Shown in pieces: positions 35,637 through 44,926 of a stretch of DNA of 46,287 bases (position 1 is its first letter; every line of letters starts with the position of its first letter). The notes beneath the pieces were generated by a model that saw only the letters and a program-made list of their open reading frames with translations, was not told the origin of the DNA and did no database searches. The position numbers and the translations under genes were made by a program. Source of the DNA: Bacteroidota bacterium (GTDB lineage Bacteria > Bacteroidota > Rhodothermia > Rhodothermales > Bin80); contig JAPPNA010000077.1 of NCBI GenBank assembly GCA_028873925.1, positions 1 to 46,287 of the forward strand, given 5' to 3'.

Positions 35637-37440
35637 AAACTATTTTCACGACTTCCGCCAAAATGTGCTGCTGAGAGCGGATATAGACAGCAATTACAAA
35701 CGCGCAGCTTTCCTGGATTATGCGGCCGACAAATTGGTTCAGGGCGACTTTATCGCGGGAATGGAGCACTGCTACTACAGGAAGTCGGGGTCGGGCAGCG
35801 TGGATGGGTTCTTTCTTGATCAGGACCACGGACAGCTGGATCTGGTCATAGTGGACCATAATGACAATGAGGGCCTGCAGCCGATTCACAAACAAAGCGT
35901 TGATGCAGCCTTTAAAAAACTGCGGAAATTCTATGTCAGTTGCCGGAATAAGGCTCTCTATCGGCAGCTTGAAGAGAGTTCGGACGCTTACAGGCTGGCA
36001 AAAGGGATCCATGACCTGCAGAATGAAGTCAGCAAGGTCCGCATGACCCTGATTTCGGAGCGAAAACTGAGCACGCGCAAACTGAGACTTGAGAAACACG
36101 ACCTGGAGGGTAACAGGGCCAGCTACGCGATCTGGGACATGTCGCGGTTCCATCGCCTGGACAGCTCCAGGGACGGACGTGAAGAGGTCGATGTGGATCT
36201 TCACCGGATGTTCAGGAAAGGCATTCCATGCCTCCAGGCGTATGTGGGTGCGAAGGCATTTCCCTCCTATCTGGGCGTGGTGTCCGGAGACATTCTGGCG
36301 GGCTTGTACGATGAGTACGGTGCACGACTGCTGGAGCAGAATGTGCGCTGCTTCCTGCAGGCCAGGGGCAACGTAAACAGAGGCATCCGCCGGACCATTA
36401 TGGAGGAGCCGGAAATGTTTTTTGCCTACAACAACGGCATTACGGCCACAGCCCGCAGAGTCAGCACGGAATCCGGCCGGTCCGGCAGCGAAATCACCCG
36501 GATGGTTGACTTTCAGATCGTAAACGGTGGGCAGACGACGGCATCGCTGTTCCACGCATCCCGGATTGGCGGTGCGCCGGACCTCAGTCGGATATTCGTC
36601 CAGATGAAGCTCTCTGTGCTGGAAGACAGAGATAGCGACGAGATTGTGTCCAACATCTCCGAGTACGCAAATACGCAGAACAAGGTCAATCTGGCTGATC
36701 TCAAGTCCAATCATCCGTTTCAGACCTGGATGGAGGGCTGTTCACGCGGCTATTGGGCTCCGGCCGCTGTGGATGCTCTGAGAGAAACCAAGTGGTTTTA
36801 TGAGCGCTCGCGCGGCCAGTACTTGGATGCGCAGTCTACAATGACCCAAGGTCAGAAGACGAAATTCACGGCAGAATATCCCCGTGCCCAGAAATTCACC
36901 AAGACCGACCTGGCCAAATTTGAAAACGTTTGGGATGAAGAGCCCTACTGGGTCAATATGGGTGCCCAAAAGAACTTCCTGCAATATGCCCAGCGGATAA
37001 ACCATGTCTGGGCCGAGGCCCGCGAGACATTTGACGAGTGCTACTACAGGCGCGTTGTTGCCCGCGCCATTGTATTCAGGGCAACAGAGAAACTGATTTC
37101 ACGGCAGCCCTGGTACGAGGGCGGTTACAGAGCCAATATCGTGGCCTACACTTTATCAGCCGCCAACGAAGTAAGTCGGACCCGCAATCTTGCGCTGGAT
37201 TTCGTCAGGATCTGGAAGGAGCAGTCGGTTAGCACGGAATTTCTTGCCGGTCTCGCGGTATTGGCAAAATGCGCATTTGATGTGCTGCATGCGGAGGACA
37301 GACCTGTCATGAATCCATCGGAATGGGCCAAGAAACCTGAATTCTGGACGCGCCTCGCGCCGCGGCTGCCGGCTGCCGCCGAGCGACTGCCGAGCGGTTT
37401 CTGGGATTACTTCGCGCAGGCGAATCAGGCCGCGGCATAG
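35620..37440 (+). CDS. AIPR-family abortive phage resistance-type protein
   Basis: A 606-residue protein of the AIPR family (named for abortive infection phage resistance proteins). The central signature is clear: LEQNVRCFLQARGNVNRGIRRTI, then EEPEMFFAYNNGITATAR and VNGGQTTASL, a set of polar residues reminiscent of a catalytic or nucleic-acid-binding site. The start ATG 35620 overlaps the upstream gene by 17 bases; the frame is also open to 35578. It ends the six-gene operon and is convergent with the STAND NTPase gene. Its biochemical role is not firmly established. It is commonly found with Z1 and MORC partners, consistent with an effector or restriction role. Confidence 0.9.
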   Translation: MDNTLENYFHDFRQNVLLRADIDSNYKRAAFLDYAADKLVQGDFIAGMEHCYYRKSGSGSVDGFFLDQDHGQLDLVIVDHNDNEGLQPIHKQSVDAAFKKLRKFYVSCRNKALYRQLEESSDAYRLAKGIHDLQNEVSKVRMTLISERKLSTRKLRLEKHDLEGNRASYAIWDMSRFHRLDSSRDGREEVDVDLHRMFRKGIPCLQAYVGAKAFPSYLGVVSGDILAGLYDEYGARLLEQNVRCFLQARGNVNRGIRRTIMEEPEMFFAYNNGITATARRVSTESGRSGSEITRMVDFQIVNGGQTTASLFHASRIGGAPDLSRIFVQMKLSVLEDRDSDEIVSNISEYANTQNKVNLADLKSNHPFQTWMEGCSRGYWAPAAVDALRETKWFYERSRGQYLDAQSTMTQGQKTKFTAEYPRAQKFTKTDLAKFENVWDEEPYWVNMGAQKNFLQYAQRINHVWAEARETFDECYYRRVVARAIVFRATEKLISRQPWYEGGYRANIVAYTLSAANEVSRTRNLALDFVRIWKEQSVSTEFLAGLAVLAKCAFDVLHAEDRPVMNPSEWAKKPEFWTRLAPRLPAAAERLPSGFWDYFAQANQAAA

Positions 37441-37608
37441 CTGCCGTACCACGGCTGCAGCAGCGGCCAAGCATGGCAAGTGCTACGGCCGAATCTGCTG
37501 TCGGTACGGTCGAATCCGGGATTGGAATAGGTTCCTTCGTCACCTCCAAGGCTGTGCGGATCGTTACGTTCAATGTACATGTGGACGGAGCCTATTGTGC
37601 GCGATTCA

Positions 37609-40600
37609 CTATGAAAATTTGCCCTCTGGCCTGGATGCCGGGTCGGAGGGGCCATCGCCGGGTTGACTGACATCAACGACCACCACAGCGATACGGGTGC
37701 GGTCAGCCCCATTCAATGATTCGATCAAGCGGGATTGTAGCTCGTCGGCTGTCTGCGGCCTAGTGCCATTGAAGGGGGTTGGAGGATATCGTTGAGTATC
37801 GCCGAACCACAAAACCATGTACAGGCCAAATCCGTGAGAATCCGGATCCAGGCAGTACTTGCCGATTAATTGATCGTGCAACGCGGACTTCACATTCGGG
37901 TGGCAGCTGCGCTTGATCTCAACAGGAATCCTGAAGTTCCCGTAGCCTATCAGGATGTCTGATCTTGTGTCATTTGCGTGGACTCCCTCAATTTGAACTG
38001 AGACGTTCCATTTGCGCAATTGAAGGCCAAGAATGCTTGCTAAGGCGTTGCGGCAGGAGTTTTCGGGTCTGGGGTTATCTGGACGCCCATATTGATCCAC
38101 ATTCCAGTACTGATGCCAGTCGGACGTACTGCCGCGACGGATTTCGTGAGCCAGTTGCCTGAGGGTATCCGTAGTCAGCGCCATCAGATCCTGTGCATTT
38201 GTCGGCTCCCGATTGGCCAGAGTTGCGGCTACACTGATGGTATCCGCAGGTTGAAAGAGCCATTTACTCAGGCGCGCACGTAACTGTGGCACCATATTGC
38301 GAATCAAATCGTGCCACCCAGGGAGGCCAGGGTCGTCTGCCAATTGCTCCAGCACACGCAACGCTGTCGAAGAAGGGGTCAGTAACAGCGTCTCCAGCAA
38401 TCTGGTGATGGTTGCTCCGCCGCCTCGTCCGGCTGAAGGGAAATGTCGGATTGAAACCGGGGGCTTGTGCCATGGAGCCATCAGCTGAACGAGCACCATT
38501 ATTGCCTCTGGAGGCGGGGGGCGCGATTCAATGCTTTGAAATAGCCGGATGGCTTGGGATAAGTACTCAACATGGCGTTGATTGCCTTGAACGAATGCAC
38601 TAAGGCGCTCGGCATAATGCGGGGGTTGCATCCAAAGCCCCGCAGTCAGCCACCAAACCCGCTGCACATTGGTCATACTTTTGGCGGATATTTTTTGATC
38701 TATCAGCTCCGACGTTGCATCCGCTGGACATAGTCGCAACGCACCATGCAGAAGGTGCATCAGACTGTATAATTGCGGGCTGCGGACCGGTAGCTTCCCG
38801 AGAAGTGGCAGAATAATCCGCTCCGCAATATGCTCAAACCTGCGGTCGTAGAGCAGCCGGGCAAGCTCAGGAGGGTTAAGCGAGCTGCCAGCCCACGAGG
38901 CAGTAACGAAGCGCCTGTAAACCTCTGCGACGAGAATGGGATGCTTTTGGACTACTTGAGCAAACCACGCAGGGAGGGCATCGCTCGGGCCTATCATGAA
39001 CCGGCGGGTTGCGAAATAGACCGCAACGGCCCGGCGTAATCGCGCATCATCACGCCATCTTACGTCAGCAATTTCTGACAAACCCGCCAAGCAGGGTAGC
39101 ATCGAATTATGCGGTAGGTTCCGGCTTGTCAGCTGAAGGATTTCCTGCTCAGTCGGGGTGTCGGAATTCAGCGCAGCGCGACGGAATTCATCCAAGATGG
39201 CTGCAATTACAGTCTGGTCTTCCCCCAAAAGACTTCGGAGTCTGCACTGCGGTGTCGGACCGTACGCATCGTGGTGTAAGTCAAAGTACGCAGCTGCGAT
39301 TTGGTGCAGTGTATTCTGCGGTATTCTCTGAAGTCCAGAGGGTTCGTCTGCGCTCGTCGCTCCCGTGGGATGCTCCAGATACTCCAATACCTCCTGACCC
39401 AAATCGGTAAGGGTGCTGGCGGGTGCTCTGTTCTGATCGCCAGGCGATGTTAAAACCCGATTTCCCAAGTCATCCGACCGATCGTCCGCGAATTCAGACC
39501 TTTTAGCTGCCGGGACGGATTCCTGGTCACATGACCGCCCGGCTGCGCGTTCCAGGTGATCAGAACTGGGGAACGGGTGGTCCAGAAAACGGAGCGGGGC
39601 AAGGACCGGTGATTCGGGGCTGTGGTCCTGCATCTCCTGAAACCTAGAGAGTTCCAGGCACACTTCCGGCTGTTCGGCCAGGAAAGCACGAATCACTTCT
39701 TCCTCCTGCGACGGGCCAAAGTCATAGGTACGTGCCTGAAGAGATAACCCAGCGATACCAATCCAATTGAAGAGTTGGCGGGAGGTAGCAATGGGTGCAC
39801 GATCGTCAAGAAATATTTCCAGGACTCTTAGGATCAGTTCACGCACGGTTTGTGCAGCCCGATTATCGTCGCCCCACAATTCAGCGTGCCGCTTAGCCAG
39901 TGCGTCCAGAAGGTCGGTGAGTTCCGCGTGGGATGAGTGCTGTATGACCGTAATTGCCCAGAATTCCAGGTAGGATATGGCCGAGAAAGGCGCATTCAGT
40001 CGGGGAGTATGTAAATGGCGCACAATTGCGCGGGGGCCAAGTGTTTGCGGGTACATCTGTGGCAGGATAGCCCCCAGAAGATCGTCAAACTCATCTGCGA
40101 TCTCTCCGCGTCCAATATCCTCAGATAATCGTTCCAAGGCATCCAATGCTTGCGAAGAGCCTCTGCCCAGTTGATGGATGGCAGCATGCAACGCGCTGAG
40201 TCGGATGTTCTGATCCCAACGCTCATCTCGGACTATAGCAAATAGCGGCTCGGCAGCATTGGGAAATCGCGCGGTTTGTCGGAGCGCCGCCGTAAGTAAG
40301 GTTAATCGCGCAGGATTTGTGTTGTCCGGCTTGGATGCAGAGAGAAGTTTGAATACGTCATTTGCCGTGCCTGCTTCAAGGAGGAGGCCCAACTTATCAC
40401 TGGTCCGCAGACTGTCCACAGCCCGGGGATCACAATCAGCCGAACTAAGCAGCTCATTCAGCAGCTGCCGTATTTCGTGCCGCTCAAAGCTGTCCAGATC
40501 AGCGTTGGATATAATGGTCAGTGGCGCAAGTGAAATGAGCCGCTGACGCACGGTCGGGCAGAGTTCGGCCAGCCAGGCCACGAGTCCGTGGAAGACCGGT

Positions 40601-41619
40601 TGCGGGGTTCCATCATCCCCCGCGACCAATGCAACCCACCGGTCGAACGGGAGTCCATCGGCGAGTCGGTCGGCTATATGTCGTGCCGCGAGGAATTCAG
40701 CCAGGTGCCTGTGTACAGGGGCAAATAAGCCTTCGGCAATCCCGCGGAACAGCCTCGATGTCACAACGCTCCGATCCGCCGCGGAGCTGTATTCGGGAAC
40801 GTCTTCAAGGGCCAGGTAGCCGGATGCCAACTGAAGGCCAAGCGAAAAGCCTTCTGTGTTCGTCAAGATCAGCAGCGCGCTTAGGTAGCCTGCACGCTTC
40901 ATCCGCAGCTCGGATGCCGGCAGATCCACTGACGCAATTCGATGCTCCTCGTTATGCTCCTTCAGCAGGAAATCACATGCCCACTCCATGAGTTTACGCT
41001 GGTTGTCTGGCACGCTCCCACCGCGCGCAGGTAAGGCCGTAAGCTTCAGATTCAGCGGGTTGGAGAGGAGAACGCCAGCTCCTGCAGAGCGGGCAGATGC
41101 CGAAATGCCGCGGTCACATCCATCCTCAGCTTCGTTTTCCAAGACCGTGGACACCTGCGAATCCGTCAATGGGGCGAGCATAAGTATCGGGAGCTCACCA
41201 TCTGGCGAAACCTGCCTCAGATGCTTGCAATCATTGGATCCATACCACGCGGACCAACGACACGAGAGGCGAAATCTCGGTCTCCCAAGTCTGTCCAACC
41301 GGGTTCGGATCTGGTCCAGAACGCTTCGGCCATCTTTACCACCCGCCCGAATTTCGTCCAGGCCATCGATAAAGAGGACTACGTCTCTCCATTCCTTCCT
41401 AGGCTCCAGGCAGATAAAATCACGCGCCGTAATGTACACTCCGTCGGCAATGGCCTTAGCCTCCTGAGCAAAAACGGTGGTCTTTCCCATTCCAGGATCC
41501 CCCAGCAGCACGAAGGTATCGAAATCCCGAAAGTCCTCAATGGAGCGATGACCTTCGAATTGACGTTCACCACGAGTCGGATATATCTCAACGCACCTGC
41601 GTGGAGCCAAGTACTTCAT
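37609..41619 (-). CDS. STAND/NACHT-like NTPase with C-terminal PD-(D/E)XK-like nuclease
   Basis: A 1336-residue protein. The N-terminal NTPase has Walker A LLGDPGMGKTT (Lys46) and Walker B VVLFIDGLDEIRAGG with the extended DGLDEI of NACHT/STAND ATPases, followed by SCRWSAW and LAPLTDSQV. Residues about 350-1150 look like a helical repeat sensor. The C-terminus has a restriction-type core: RSDILIGYGNF, then IPVEIKRS (Asp near 1219, Glu and Lys near 1231). This suggests a single-chain phage sensor with DNA-degrading effector, but with the nuclease at the C-terminus, unlike Avs proteins, which carry effectors at the N-terminus. The start ATG 41619 gives a TGATG overlap with the upstream ATPase gene and is preferred over the open frame to 41745. 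Confidence 0.78.
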   Translation of the reverse strand: MKYLAPRRCVEIYPTRGERQFEGHRSIEDFRDFDTFVLLGDPGMGKTTVFAQEAKAIADGVYITARDFICLEPRKEWRDVVLFIDGLDEIRAGGKDGRSVLDQIRTRLDRLGRPRFRLSCRWSAWYGSNDCKHLRQVSPDGELPILMLAPLTDSQVSTVLENEAEDGCDRGISASARSAGAGVLLSNPLNLKLTALPARGGSVPDNQRKLMEWACDFLLKEHNEEHRIASVDLPASELRMKRAGYLSALLILTNTEGFSLGLQLASGYLALEDVPEYSSAADRSVVTSRLFRGIAEGLFAPVHRHLAEFLAARHIADRLADGLPFDRWVALVAGDDGTPQPVFHGLVAWLAELCPTVRQRLISLAPLTIISNADLDSFERHEIRQLLNELLSSADCDPRAVDSLRTSDKLGLLLEAGTANDVFKLLSASKPDNTNPARLTLLTAALRQTARFPNAAEPLFAIVRDERWDQNIRLSALHAAIHQLGRGSSQALDALERLSEDIGRGEIADEFDDLLGAILPQMYPQTLGPRAIVRHLHTPRLNAPFSAISYLEFWAITVIQHSSHAELTDLLDALAKRHAELWGDDNRAAQTVRELILRVLEIFLDDRAPIATSRQLFNWIGIAGLSLQARTYDFGPSQEEEVIRAFLAEQPEVCLELSRFQEMQDHSPESPVLAPLRFLDHPFPSSDHLERAAGRSCDQESVPAAKRSEFADDRSDDLGNRVLTSPGDQNRAPASTLTDLGQEVLEYLEHPTGATSADEPSGLQRIPQNTLHQIAAAYFDLHHDAYGPTPQCRLRSLLGEDQTVIAAILDEFRRAALNSDTPTEQEILQLTSRNLPHNSMLPCLAGLSEIADVRWRDDARLRRAVAVYFATRRFMIGPSDALPAWFAQVVQKHPILVAEVYRRFVTASWAGSSLNPPELARLLYDRRFEHIAERIILPLLGKLPVRSPQLYSLMHLLHGALRLCPADATSELIDQKISAKSMTNVQRVWWLTAGLWMQPPHYAERLSAFVQGNQRHVEYLSQAIRLFQSIESRPPPPEAIMVLVQLMAPWHKPPVSIRHFPSAGRGGGATITRLLETLLLTPSSTALRVLEQLADDPGLPGWHDLIRNMVPQLRARLSKWLFQPADTISVAATLANREPTNAQDLMALTTDTLRQLAHEIRRGSTSDWHQYWNVDQYGRPDNPRPENSCRNALASILGLQLRKWNVSVQIEGVHANDTRSDILIGYGNFRIPVEIKRSCHPNVKSALHDQLIGKYCLDPDSHGFGLYMVLWFGDTQRYPPTPFNGTRPQTADELQSRLIESLNGADRTRIAVVVVDVSQPGDGPSDPASRPEGKFS

Positions 41620-42881
41620 CAGGACCTGCACAAGTCTGGCGCAGGAATTGCTAAGAAGTCCTTCAGCGGCATGCCGCCGCGTCCGATGGTCAACAAGCGA
41701 TCGGCCTTGAAGCGATGCCCAAATTCCTTTAATCCCTGAAGGCATCCAATCCTTTTGCCGGATTTAACTTCAATGCCCACCAGTCGCCGACCACAGCGGA
41801 CCACAAAGTCAACTTCAAGATTACCTTCCCGCCAATAGAAAACCTCCACGCCGGTGGTGGCCGTATTGCACAAGTGCGCCCCTACCGCGCTTTCCACAAG
41901 ATGCCCCCAGTAACTGCGATCCGTCTGTGCCTCGTCAAACGTGTATCCCGCACTCGCAGTCATGAGCGCCGTATTGAGGACCTGCAATTTGGGCGTAGAT
42001 GCGCGTTGCCGGATTATATTGCCCGCATATTTGGGCAGGCCCCGGAGCAATCCTACTCTTGAAAGTAAGTCAAGGTAACGTTTCAGCGTGGTGGCATTGC
42101 CAACATCCTGCAGCTGCCCCAGCATCTTGTTGTACGAAACGATTTGCCCGGAATAAGCGGTACCTATTTCGAACAGCTGGCGCAGCAATGCAGGCTTATC
42201 AACGCGTACCAAAGCCAGGACATCTTTCTCCACCGAGGGGTCAATAATGGCATCCCGGATTACGCTGTGCCAAGCGTTCTCATCGTTTTTGAGATCGTGC
42301 ATGCCCGGATACCCGCCAAAGTAGATGAATTCATCCAAGGTAGCATTGAAAGCTGAGGCCATTTCGTCCAGCGACCAATGAGCAAGGCGGATTTGTTCAA
42401 ATCTTCCCGTCAGTGCTTCCATTAATCCTTCACGCATCAACAGCGGAGCGGAGCCCAACAAGACTACATGGAGCTGAATACCATGGCGGCGATCCGCGTC
42501 CCAGAGTCCCTTTACTGCGGAGTGCCATTCGCCGATGGTGTGAATCTCGTCTAATACAAGGATGAATCCATTCTCGGAATGTTTGGCTAAAGTGCGCGCA
42601 CGCTCCCAAACCTGAATCAGCCACTGAACATCACGCGGCCGGCCGGTAGCTAATCCGAATTCCACTCCCGCCAATCCACTTGGCTCCGAGAATGAAGACG
42701 ATGGCTCGTCCACGGCGATGTACCTGTTTTGCCGGCTGGTAAGGCCGAGTCCCTGCAAGACAGCGGTGGTCTTGCCGCATTGACGCGGCCCAACTACGCA
42801 TATCAGGCGGCGTGGCTTAGCCTCCAAGCGAGCCACGAGTAATTCCACCTCTTTTCGCCTAAACTGGGGTAGCGGATGCAT
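41619..42881 (-). CDS. AAA ATPase with C-terminal DUF4143-type domain
   Basis: A 420-residue protein. Walker A is VVGPRQCGKTT (Lys37), Walker B FILVLDEIHTI, and a sensor 1-like strand is VVLLGSAPLL. The C-terminal DUF4143 region contains NLEVDFVVRCGRRLVGIEVKSGK, which has the D...ExK layout of restriction-like folds. The family (AAA_14 plus DUF4143) is widespread and mostly uncharacterised, and is often near toxin or defence genes. Its stop overlaps the start of the STAND NTPase (TGATG), so the two are made together. That tight coupling makes a partner role, for example regulator or loader, plausible. The palindrome right upstream of its start suggests autoregulation or control by an unseen repressor. 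Confidence 0.88.
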   Translation of the reverse strand: MHPLPQFRRKEVELLVARLEAKPRRLICVVGPRQCGKTTAVLQGLGLTSRQNRYIAVDEPSSSFSEPSGLAGVEFGLATGRPRDVQWLIQVWERARTLAKHSENGFILVLDEIHTIGEWHSAVKGLWDADRRHGIQLHVVLLGSAPLLMREGLMEALTGRFEQIRLAHWSLDEMASAFNATLDEFIYFGGYPGMHDLKNDENAWHSVIRDAIIDPSVEKDVLALVRVDKPALLRQLFEIGTAYSGQIVSYNKMLGQLQDVGNATTLKRYLDLLSRVGLLRGLPKYAGNIIRQRASTPKLQVLNTALMTASAGYTFDEAQTDRSYWGHLVESAVGAHLCNTATTGVEVFYWREGNLEVDFVVRCGRRLVGIEVKSGKRIGCLQGLKEFGHRFKADRLLTIGRGGMPLKDFLAIPAPDLCRS

Positions 42882-42885
42882 TTAT

Positions 42886-42917
42886 CATTGTGAACAAAAT
42901 TATTCACAACAGTAATT
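42886..42917. promoter_or_regulatory. Operator-like palindrome at the ATPase start, left copy
   Basis: TTGTGAA (42888-42894) and TTCACAA (42903-42909) form perfect 7-base arms around an 8-base AT-rich spacer, ending 7 bases from the ATPase start codon. This is the form of a dimeric repressor operator. CAGTAATT (42910-42917) follows and recurs inverted next to the right copy. Confidence 0.6.
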
Positions 42918-43140
42918 GGATTCGGATGTTCCCCAATGAGGGTGCAGTACGCGAGGCTTGCGCTGCCCCAATGTTAGCTGGACGGTCGCCGGGGAAAGGC
43001 AGTGGAGGAATGTAATCCGGCATTCCCGGAAGGAGGATTCAGATCTGTATGGATACTCAGGCGGATTGTGGCCGCCCAATGCAGTGGGTGCGGGAAAGCA
43101 GCGGGTAGTGATGCCATCGGATCGCGGCGGATCGCAAAGG

Positions 43141-43172
43141 AATTACTGTAATGAACAAAATTGGTCACAACG
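43141..43172. promoter_or_regulatory. Inverted second copy of the operator-like element
   Basis: Read against the reverse complement of 42886-42917, this block matches at 25 of 32 positions, including the edge AATTACTGT. TGAACAAAATT(N2)TCACAAC also matches the left copy directly (18 of 20). It may be a second operator, or the far end of a small inverted-repeat-bounded segment. Confidence 0.5.
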
Positions 43173-43357
43173 ATAAAGATCCCCACGGAACGCGGGATTC
43201 ATATCTGCTTTCCCGGGGAAGGGCCATGAAAAAGCGCCGGAAAAGCCGAAGATGGCCGAATTCTCGCGCCGGGAGTACACCAAATGAGCACTTGGATCGC
43301 CCCCTATTGGTGCGAGCGAGGCTCCAAAGCCCTGCTTTTAGGCAACTGTCTGGCCAT

Positions 43358-44803
43358 CTACAGGGCCCAGCTGCCGCGATAGTCACGGCGTACGAATGCG
43401 TTGGCCGGATCGTAGTTGGTCACGCGCATGGCATCGCCATCCCATTTGAGCTTCTTACGCCCGGTATACACCGGCCGGCTGCGACCGTTGGGCATCGTGC
43501 GCATTTCCGAATGCATGAAACTGCGCAGGGCGAGATTGCCAAGCAACACCATCTCGGTAAACGGACCCGCATAATCAAAATTGGAGCTGCACGCCGGGCC
43601 GCCCTTACAGGCCTCCACCCATACACGCTGGTGACCACCGGTGCCTCCCTCAACACGCGGCAATGTCTGCGAAGGAGCCTCAAAATCATCCATCCTGGAG
43701 GTGGGCAGCAGTGTCGGATTCGCTCCGTAGGTCTCACACAGAATCTTACCTTCGGACCCCATGAAAAGACATCCGCCTCCGGCGCTCAGAGACTCGCCAT
43801 CGGTCAGCTCGTCCGGTCGGGGCGGCATAAGCCCGCCATCATACCACGAAAGCCGGATCGGCGGCATCCCCTCACGCGCCGGGAACTCAAAATGGATGAT
43901 GGACGAAAGCGGCGCACTCTCGTGGTTGGGGATCGGGCGCCAGTTCTCCGTGATCACCGTGGCGCTGGCTTCCACACTGGAGGGATATCCCAGTTTGAGG
44001 GCTTTGTAGGCCGGGTCAACCACATGACAGGCCATGTCGCCCAAGGCACCCGTCCCGAAATCCCACCAACCGCGCCAACTGAACGGCAGGTAATTGGGAT
44101 GGTAGGGGCGCTCCGGCGCAGTGCCGAGCCACAAATCCCAGTCAAGGCTGGCAGGCACCGGCGGTGTCTCCGAAGGACGAATGAGTCCCTGCGGCCATAC
44201 CGGACGGTTGGTCCAGGTGTGCACCTCGGTGACATCCCCGATGGCACCGGACCATATCCACTCGCATACCTGGCGGATACCCTCACCGGAATTGCCCTGA
44301 TTGCCCATCTGCGTAACCACTCCGTACTGACGGGCGGCTTCGGTCAGCTTCCGGGCTTCGTAGACATCATGCGTTAGGGGTTTCTCCACATATACATGCT
44401 TGCCCAACTGCATCGCCGCCATCGCCGCGACCGCATGCATATGGTCAGGCGTGGAAATAGCCACCGCGTCAATGCTATGGTGCATCTCGTCAAGCATCAC
44501 GCGGAAATCGCGGTAGCGTTTGGCCCCGCTGTAGCGCTCAAACGAGTCCGCCGCACGCGCATCATCCACATCGGCCAGCGCCACCACATTGTCCAGGGTC
44601 GAACCGTCCTCTTCGTTGAAACCTGAAGCTCCCTCTAGGACATTCTGCCCTCGGCCACCGGCACCGACAGCCGCGATATTGAGCTGATCACTGGGAGCCC
44701 GGTAGCCGGGTCCGCCCAGCACATGCCTGGGAAGGATCATTACACCGCTGGCCACAGCCGCAGAGCGGGCCAGAAACGAGCGGCGGGATACGTCTTTGTT
44801 CAT
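43358..44803 (-). CDS. Tat-exported Gfo/Idh/MocA-family oxidoreductase
   Basis: A 481-residue NAD(P)-dependent oxidoreductase family protein. The N-terminus carries the twin-arginine signal SRRSFLARSAAVASG. The nucleotide fold begins IAAVGAGGRGQNVL, and the family motifs STPDHMHAVAA and GKHVYVEKPLTHD (with the EKP Lys) follow. The C-terminal sheet domain has MGNQGNSGEGIRQV and GTGALGDMACHVVDP. Such periplasmic members probably act on sugars, sugar acids or glycosides with a tightly bound cofactor; the substrate is unknown. The gene is alone on this strand and divergent from the DUF4338 remnant. Confidence 0.88.
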   Translation of the reverse strand: MNKDVSRRSFLARSAAVASGVMILPRHVLGGPGYRAPSDQLNIAAVGAGGRGQNVLEGASGFNEEDGSTLDNVVALADVDDARAADSFERYSGAKRYRDFRVMLDEMHHSIDAVAISTPDHMHAVAAMAAMQLGKHVYVEKPLTHDVYEARKLTEAARQYGVVTQMGNQGNSGEGIRQVCEWIWSGAIGDVTEVHTWTNRPVWPQGLIRPSETPPVPASLDWDLWLGTAPERPYHPNYLPFSWRGWWDFGTGALGDMACHVVDPAYKALKLGYPSSVEASATVITENWRPIPNHESAPLSSIIHFEFPAREGMPPIRLSWYDGGLMPPRPDELTDGESLSAGGGCLFMGSEGKILCETYGANPTLLPTSRMDDFEAPSQTLPRVEGGTGGHQRVWVEACKGGPACSSNFDYAGPFTEMVLLGNLALRSFMHSEMRTMPNGRSRPVYTGRKKLKWDGDAMRVTNYDPANAFVRRDYRGSWAL

Positions 44804-44904
44804 GGGGTCGGGAAAGGACGGTTCAACCTAGGTTAATTTCGGATTCTTCAAGCATTAAAGCAAGGTCTATCCGTCGCCACTTTATTGGCCTGACATTGTG
44901 AATT

Positions 44905-44926
44905 ATGCCACATAGATTGGTGGCAT
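44905..44926. repeat. Short inverted repeat at the DUF4338 start
   Basis: ATGCCAC (44905-44911) and GTGGCAT (44920-44926) are perfect inverted arms around an 8-base spacer, overlapping the ATG at 44925. It could be an autoregulatory site or a hairpin related to a transposable element. Confidence 0.5.

Larger units (their letters stand above)
42882..43357. other. Upstream region of the ATPase/STAND pair
   Basis: A 476-base non-coding stretch. It contains the palindrome at 42888-42909 and a 32-base imperfect inverted copy at 43141-43172. A frame starting at 43151 continues antisense through the oxidoreductase gene and is not credible. The pair's promoter must lie here. Confidence 0.5.

Noticed and set aside
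35590-36714. Minus-strand frame of 374 codons
   Set aside because: Antisense shadow of the AIPR gene, which carries strong family motifs.
37441-37608. Possible terminator between the convergent AIPR and STAND genes (GCCGT-ACC-ACGGC near 37442)
   Set aside because: The stem is only 5 base pairs and no T run follows, so it is not convincing.
43151-44377. Long + strand frame of 408 codons
   Set aside because: Most of it is the antisense of the well-supported Gfo/Idh/MocA gene; the composition is rich in Arg, His and Pro, as expected of a shadow frame.
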